Shown here piece by piece: positions 60,072-64,000 of a stretch of 64,000 nucleotides of DNA (position 1 is its first letter; every line of letters starts with the position of its first letter). Origin of the DNA: Zooshikella sp050749885. Lineage in GTDB: Bacteria; Pseudomonadota; Gammaproteobacteria; Pseudomonadales; Zooshikellaceae. The position numbers were made by a program, and so were the translations under genes. The notes beneath the pieces were generated by a model. The model did no database searches. It worked only from the letters and a program-made list of their open reading frames with translations, and was not told the origin of the DNA. The stretch spans positions 1 through 64,000 of the forward strand of contig NZ_JBOIUB010000009.1 in assembly GCF_050749885.1 (NCBI RefSeq), read 5' to 3'.

Positions 60072-61040
60072 ATGTATACACTCTATCCTGCAATTAAGCC
60101 TTATGCTCGTCATACATTGCAAGTAGATGAACCACACCAACTCTATCTTGAAGAAAGTGGTAATGCTGATGGTATCCCGGTTTTGTATTTACACGGAGGC
60201 CCTGGGGCCGCATGTGATAAACATAGCCGACGTTTTTTTGATCCTCAAACTTACCGTATAGTCTTATTTGACCAACGAGGCTGTGGCCGGTCTACACCTC
60301 ATGCAGAACTGACCGCTAATAATACTCAAGCTTTGATTGAGGATATTGAAGCGATACGTAAGTTTTTAAATATTGACCGGTGGGTGCTTTTTGGTGGATC
60401 TTGGGGGTCAACACTTGCATTACTTTATGCACAACAGTATCCGTCTAATGTAATGGCGATGGTTTTGCGTGGTGTATTCTTGTGTCGGGAAATAGATATT
60501 CGCTGGCTTTATCAAGAAGGTGCAAATCGTATTTTTCCCGATTATTGGCAACACTTTATTGCACCTATCCCCCTGGAAGAACGAAAAGACTTATTAAGTG
60601 CTTACTATCGTAAGCTGACGGGTAATGATGAGCTTGCACGTATGTTTGCTGCTAAAGCCTGGTCAGTTTGGGAAGGCCATTGTGCAACGTTAAGACCCAA
60701 TCAGGAAGTACTCGACTCTTTTTCTGAGCCTTATCGTGCCACATCACTAGCAACGATTGAATGTCATTATTTTACCAATAAAGGCTTTTTAGAGCATGAT
60801 CAAATCATGCGGGATATTGATAAAATTGCCAATATTCCCGGCATTATTGTGCATGGCCGTTATGATATGATTTGTCCATTGGATAATGCATTACTGCTGC
60901 AGGAAGCTTGGCCCTCTGCTGAGTTACATATTGTACGTGATGCAGGACATTCTGCGGCAGAACCAAGTATTGCGGATGCTTTAATTCGTGCAACGGATGA
61001 AATTGGTAAGCGGTTAAAGCATGAGTGGGGTGATGAATAA
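60072..61040 (+). CDS. pip: Proline iminopeptidase
   Basis: Alpha/beta hydrolase removing N-terminal proline from peptides. The 322-residue product has the oxyanion motif YLHGGPGAACDK, the nucleophile Ser110 in FGGSWGSTLALLYA, Asp in VHGRYDMICPL and His in DAGHSAAEPS. FDQRGCGRSTPHA and WEGHCATLRP are typical of S33 Pip enzymes. Length fits. It precedes dtd on the same strand (75-bp gap), as in several Pseudomonas genomes. Confidence 0.95.
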   Translation: MYTLYPAIKPYARHTLQVDEPHQLYLEESGNADGIPVLYLHGGPGAACDKHSRRFFDPQTYRIVLFDQRGCGRSTPHAELTANNTQALIEDIEAIRKFLNIDRWVLFGGSWGSTLALLYAQQYPSNVMAMVLRGVFLCREIDIRWLYQEGANRIFPDYWQHFIAPIPLEERKDLLSAYYRKLTGNDELARMFAAKAWSVWEGHCATLRPNQEVLDSFSEPYRATSLATIECHYFTNKGFLEHDQIMRDIDKIANIPGIIVHGRYDMICPLDNALLLQEAWPSAELHIVRDAGHSAAEPSIADALIRATDEIGKRLKHEWGDE

Positions 61041-61115
61041 TGCATGAAATACACTGTAAGTTGTATTTTTAGTGATGTGAATTAGGTTAAATCAGTTAAC
61101 GAAGTAAGATGAATT

Positions 61116-61553
61116 ATGAAAGCATTGTTGCAGCGTGTTTCTCAAGCACAGGTAGATGTAAATGCTGAAGTCGTTGGAGCCATTGATCATGGGCTCCTGC
61201 TGCTTTTAGGTGTTGAACAACAGGACACGGCTACTGTAGCAGAAAAGCTAGCGGAAAAAGTTTTACATTATCGTGTGTTCAGTGATGCTGCTGGGAAAAT
61301 GAATTTAAATGTACAGCAAGTCAATGGGGGAATATTAGTTGTTTCTCAATTTACGTTAGTAGCAGATACTAAAAAAGGTTTGCGCCCTAGTTTTAGTTCT
61401 GGCGCTTCGCCTGAACACGGTGAAACAATGTATGATTATTTTGTTAACTATTTGCGCCAACGTTACTCCCAAGTTGCAACAGGTATATATGCTGCGGATA
61501 TGCAAGTATCATTAACCAATGATGGACCTGTTACATTTATGTTGGAATTTTAA
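61116..61553 (+). CDS. dtd: D-aminoacyl-tRNA deacylase
   Basis: Dtd hydrolyses D-amino acids mischarged on tRNA. The 145-residue product shows the invariant motifs GGILVVSQFTLVADTKKGLR and, at the C-terminus, NDGPVTFMLE (Gly-cisPro). MKALLQRVSQAQVDV is the classical start. The gene stands after pip and is convergent with rsmE. Confidence 0.97.
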   Translation: MKALLQRVSQAQVDVNAEVVGAIDHGLLLLLGVEQQDTATVAEKLAEKVLHYRVFSDAAGKMNLNVQQVNGGILVVSQFTLVADTKKGLRPSFSSGASPEHGETMYDYFVNYLRQRYSQVATGIYAADMQVSLTNDGPVTFMLEF

Positions 61554-61648
61554 ATAGGCATAAAAAATTTTTTGGCTAAGAATATCGCTTCAGCAAACAC
61601 GACGTTCGCAGTTTCTAATGAAAGGGTAAATTATATTAGCCACTACTA

Positions 61649-62365
61649 CTAAGTTAGATTAAACATGCGGCCAACAAGTGTAGGAATGGCCGTTTCTACT
61701 CTTAATATGCGTTCACCTAATCGAACAGGTTCAAACCCTCTTTCCGCTAACATTTCGACTTCGTATTCAATAAATCCACCTTCAGGACCTACAGCAACAA
61801 GACTGGGTGTTGTCAGGTTGGTTGGAGGAGTAGAAATCGCTGTTGGATGTGCTACATAACACTGATTACCTGCACAAAGTGCAGGAAGTTCATCTTCAAC
61901 AAAAGGCTTAAAACGTCGTGCAAGAATAACTTCGGGTTGATGAGTATCTTTCGCTTGCTCTAAACCGGCATGTAAAAAGGGTGCCATTTTTTCAGGTTGA
62001 AGCCATGGGCTTTGCCAGTAGCTTTTTTCAACACGATAACTGTTGATAAGTATTATCTTTTTTATTCCTAGAGTGGTGATTGAATATAAAATACGTTTGA
62101 GCATTTTGGGGCGCGGTAAACCCAGCAACAAGGTCAAAGGTAAGGGGGCTGGAGGTGGGGAGGTTAACTCAACTTCTAATTCAATACCGTGTTCATTGAT
62201 TTCTGTAATAATACCATGACCGACATCACCGCCCACTAGACCAACTGTAACTTTATCACCGATCTGCTTCGTCAGGATGTTTTGGATATGCCAGCGTCTT
62301 CGGTCAGTAATCCTCACATGACTTACACTGATAAAGTCTTCTTTAAACAGCAGTATTAAATTCAT
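61649..62365 (-). CDS. rsmE: 16S rRNA (uracil(1498)-N3)-methyltransferase
   Basis: The 238-residue SPOUT protein methylates U1498 of 16S rRNA. It has the N-terminal PUA-like part (DFISVSHVRITDRRRWHIQN) and the knotted domain with LTLLLGLPRPKMLKRILYS, SLVAVGPEGGFIEYEVEML and LGERILRVETAIP. The start is slightly unlike E. coli (LILLFKEDF for the usual RxF), but length and motifs agree. It lies 17 bp downstream of tatC on the same strand. Confidence 0.95.
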   Translation of the reverse strand: MNLILLFKEDFISVSHVRITDRRRWHIQNILTKQIGDKVTVGLVGGDVGHGIITEINEHGIELEVELTSPPPAPLPLTLLLGLPRPKMLKRILYSITTLGIKKIILINSYRVEKSYWQSPWLQPEKMAPFLHAGLEQAKDTHQPEVILARRFKPFVEDELPALCAGNQCYVAHPTAISTPPTNLTTPSLVAVGPEGGFIEYEVEMLAERGFEPVRLGERILRVETAIPTLVGRMFNLT

Positions 62366-62382
62366 ATTTTTATAATTATCAC

Positions 62383-63156
62383 TTAGTGATTGGTTGTTTC
62401 AGATGTCCGTTGTGTAATCATTTTTCCAAAAAACAGACCACCTTCAAATAACAGCCACATTGGAATTGCCAGCAAGCTTTGTGAAATTATATCTGGTGGT
62501 GTCAGTAACATGCCGACTACAAAACAGATAACAATAATATAAGGCCGCTTAGCCTTTAAACTATCAACAGATGCAACCCCTGACCAAATAAGTAATACAG
62601 TGGCTATAGGTATTTCAAATGCGGAGCCAAATGCCAAGAATAGTTTTAGCACAAAATCCAGATATTTGTTTATATCTGTCATTATTGCCACATCCGTGGG
62701 GCCTATTTTAGTGAAAAAATCAAACAGTAAGGGAAATACGACAAAATAGGCAAAAGCTACACCCAAGTAAAATAAAAGCACACTAGAAGCAAGTAATGGA
62801 ACGGCTAGCCGACGCTCGTGCTGATATAAGCCTGGTGCAATAAAACTCCATGCTTGATGAAGTATATAAGGAATCGTTAAAAAAATTGAGGCAATAATAG
62901 TGAGTTTAAAAGGTGCCAATAAAGGAGAGGCTACTTCAGTAGCAATCATGGTGCTGCCTTCTGGAAGTAACTCTCTTAAAGGCAACGAAATAAATTCATA
63001 AATAACGTTGGCAAAAGGAATTAAGAGTACAAATGCTACCCCAATAGCAATAAAAACTCTAAGTAAGCGACTTCGAAGTTCTGTTAAATGCTCAATAAAG
63101 GGTTGTTCTTTATCGCGGTTATGGGTCTCTTCAGTACTTGAGTTTTGCGAGCTCAT
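62383..63156 (-). CDS. tatC: Twin-arginine translocase subunit TatC
   Basis: Six-span membrane protein that recognises twin-arginine signal peptides with TatB. The 257-residue product has the N-terminal FIEHLTELRSRLLRVF (conserved Glu), FKLTIIASIFLTIPYILHQ, WSFIAPGLYQHERR, and FGSAFEIPI in the fourth loop. It is in the tatABC operon, 26 bp after tatB. Confidence 0.97.
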   Translation of the reverse strand: MSSQNSSTEETHNRDKEQPFIEHLTELRSRLLRVFIAIGVAFVLLIPFANVIYEFISLPLRELLPEGSTMIATEVASPLLAPFKLTIIASIFLTIPYILHQAWSFIAPGLYQHERRLAVPLLASSVLLFYLGVAFAYFVVFPLLFDFFTKIGPTDVAIMTDINKYLDFVLKLFLAFGSAFEIPIATVLLIWSGVASVDSLKAKRPYIIVICFVVGMLLTPPDIISQSLLAIPMWLLFEGGLFFGKMITQRTSETTNH

Positions 63157-63182
63157 GGATAGTCACAACTTATATCGAACGG

Positions 63183-63617
63183 TTAGGAATCAGATGGGTG
63201 AACTGACTTTTCTGTTGGCGCTTCACTTTTACCTGTGTCAGATGCAGGTTGTGAAATAGAGTAAGGCTTGATCGTTGGAGCCTTTGAATCAGTTTCAGGT
63301 GGTTGTGAAGACGATGACTGGGAGAGTGCAGGGTGAATCGAGTTGTCCAAGTCGTGTTTTACACCCTCAACATTTTCTTGCAAGCTTCTTTGAGCCTGCT
63401 TTAACTCATCCATGATTCGCTCATTATGAAGTTGGCGCTTGATTTCATCCGCGCCAACTTCTCGCTCAATTTCAGATTTCATTGCTGTAAAACCACGACG
63501 AATCCTGCCAACCCATAAAGTAACAGTGCGAATAGCATGGGGGAGTCGCTCAGGACCTAATACGATCAGGCCAATAATGGCAATAAGCAGAAGCTCTGCA
63601 AAGCCTATGTCAAACAC
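63183..63617 (-). CDS. tatB: Twin-arginine translocase subunit TatB
   Basis: Single-span protein: MFDIGFAELLLIAIIGLIVL, the hinge GPERLP, then an amphipathic helix (RTVTLWVGRIRRGFTAM) and a long disordered tail rich in Ser, Pro and Gln. It forms the signal-peptide receptor with TatC. It sits between tatA and tatC, 28 bp after tatA. Confidence 0.96.
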   Translation of the reverse strand: MFDIGFAELLLIAIIGLIVLGPERLPHAIRTVTLWVGRIRRGFTAMKSEIEREVGADEIKRQLHNERIMDELKQAQRSLQENVEGVKHDLDNSIHPALSQSSSSQPPETDSKAPTIKPYSISQPASDTGKSEAPTEKSVHPSDS

Positions 63618-63645
63618 GTTATTTCCTCAGTGTGGAACTCCAAAA

Positions 63646-63903
63646 CTACTGTTTATTTACAGTGTCGTGCTCTTTGGTGGTGTCTTGTTTACTTTCAGAG
63701 GATTTGTCCTGCTGCTGATTTTGTTGCTCTAGCTTGTGAGGAGGCGCATCTTTATTAGCCTCTGAGTCAGAGTCCATTGCTTTTTTAAAGCCTTTGATTG
63801 CAGAACCTAGGTCACCTCCTAAGTTGCGTAAGCGTTTACCACCAAACAACAGTAAGACGATAACGAGAACAATTAACAGCTGAACCCAACCAATATTACC
63901 CAT
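63646..63903 (-). CDS. tatA: Twin-arginine translocase subunit TatA
   Basis: Pore-forming subunit of 85 residues: MGNIGWVQLLIVLVIVLLLF, the FGGKRLRNLGGDLG hinge, the amphipathic helix AIKGFKKAM and a charged Gln/Lys-rich tail. It is first in tatABC. The next upstream gene (minus strand) is a HIT protein whose end is at the window edge. Confidence 0.96.
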   Translation of the reverse strand: MGNIGWVQLLIVLVIVLLLFGGKRLRNLGGDLGSAIKGFKKAMDSDSEANKDAPPHKLEQQNQQQDKSSESKQDTTKEHDTVNKQ

Positions 63904-63948
63904 GTGTTACTCCTTTTAACGAAATTCCACAGCAAAAATGATGCTGTA

Positions 63949-64000
63949 TTATAAGGGATTTAGTGGCCCACCACCTAGTATATGAAAGTGAAGATGGAAT
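63949..64000 (-). CDS. HIT-family hydrolase, C-terminal end (partial)
   Basis: Reading the minus strand from the right edge gives FHLHFHILGGGPLNPL and a stop at 63949. This holds the HIT motif His-x-His-x-His, near the C-terminus as in HinT-type nucleoside phosphoramidases. The rest lies beyond the window. It is followed by tatA 45 bp downstream. A HIT gene directly ahead of tatA is a familiar arrangement near hisE in related genomes. Confidence 0.75.
   Translation of the reverse strand, partial: FHLHFHILGGGPLNPL

Overview
The window looks like a chromosomal segment of a moderately AT-rich gammaproteobacterium of the Pseudomonadales/Oceanospirillales type. The evidence is gene order. yggX-mutY-asmA, hisB-hisH-hisA-hisF, ctpA-envC-gpmI, yibN-grxC-secB, trmL, ntrC-ntrB-glnA, thiI, typA and tatA-tatB-tatC appear in an arrangement I know from Pseudomonas, and each encoded protein has family-typical length and motifs. 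I cannot name the species from sequence alone.

Positions 1-18527 are accessory DNA beside a tRNA-Leu gene. A perfect 112-bp direct repeat (7510-7621 and 18416-18527), made of the 3' part of tRNA-Leu(CAG) plus about 40 bp beyond it, brackets a 10.9-kb integrated element. Inside are an intact T7-type single-subunit RNA polymerase, two MarR-like small regulators, an ArdA-like antirestriction gene and a shortened paralogue, two tyrosine recombinases, a TacA/TacT-like toxin-antitoxin pair and an orphan FitA-like antitoxin. No phage structural genes are visible. Eleven copies of the 9-mer TTTGCACCT (one with a final-base change), mostly 12-13 bp apart, lie just inside both ends and look like integrase arm sites. 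To the left (1-7509) is a second, more decayed patch with T7-like replication genes: a broken DNA polymerase, a gp6-type exonuclease, a DUF3310-like protein and a SleB-type wall hydrolase. It shares non-coding repeats and an ArdA remnant with the right-hand element and carries two inverted copies of an IS982-like element.

From 18.4 kb the conserved chromosome begins: tRNA-Leu, tRNA-Phe, yggX, mutY, asmA, a FAD oxidoreductase, a SPOR lipoprotein, a PanZ-like acetyl-CoA sensor, the histidine operon part hisBHAF, guaD, ctpA, envC, gpmI, and yibN-grxC-secB.

Between secB and trmL, adjacent in Pseudomonas as I recall it, lies an inserted block (37.1-45.3 kb). Its core is a tight five-gene operon: a small ParB-fold protein resembling free serine kinases (SbnI/SerK), SbnA-like and SbnB-like enzymes that together should make L-2,3-diaminopropionate, a haem-oxygenase-like di-iron oxidase, and an LctP-family permease. 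No siderophore synthetase or NRPS is present, so this may be an undescribed small-molecule pathway and is the most interesting feature of the window. A secreted protein of unknown role and an NTF2-isochorismatase fusion divergent from a LysR regulator complete the block.

From 45.3 kb come trmL, the ntrBC nitrogen two-component system, glnA with a recognisable sigma-54/NtrC promoter, thiI and typA. A less conserved stretch (55-60 kb) holds a DEDDh exonuclease, a GRDP-domain protein with a Cys/Gly tail, a Cys-rich secreted protein, a 388-residue protein with a glycine-zipper segment and a small subtilase. The window ends with pip, dtd, rsmE, tatCBA and the C-terminus of a HIT-family protein.
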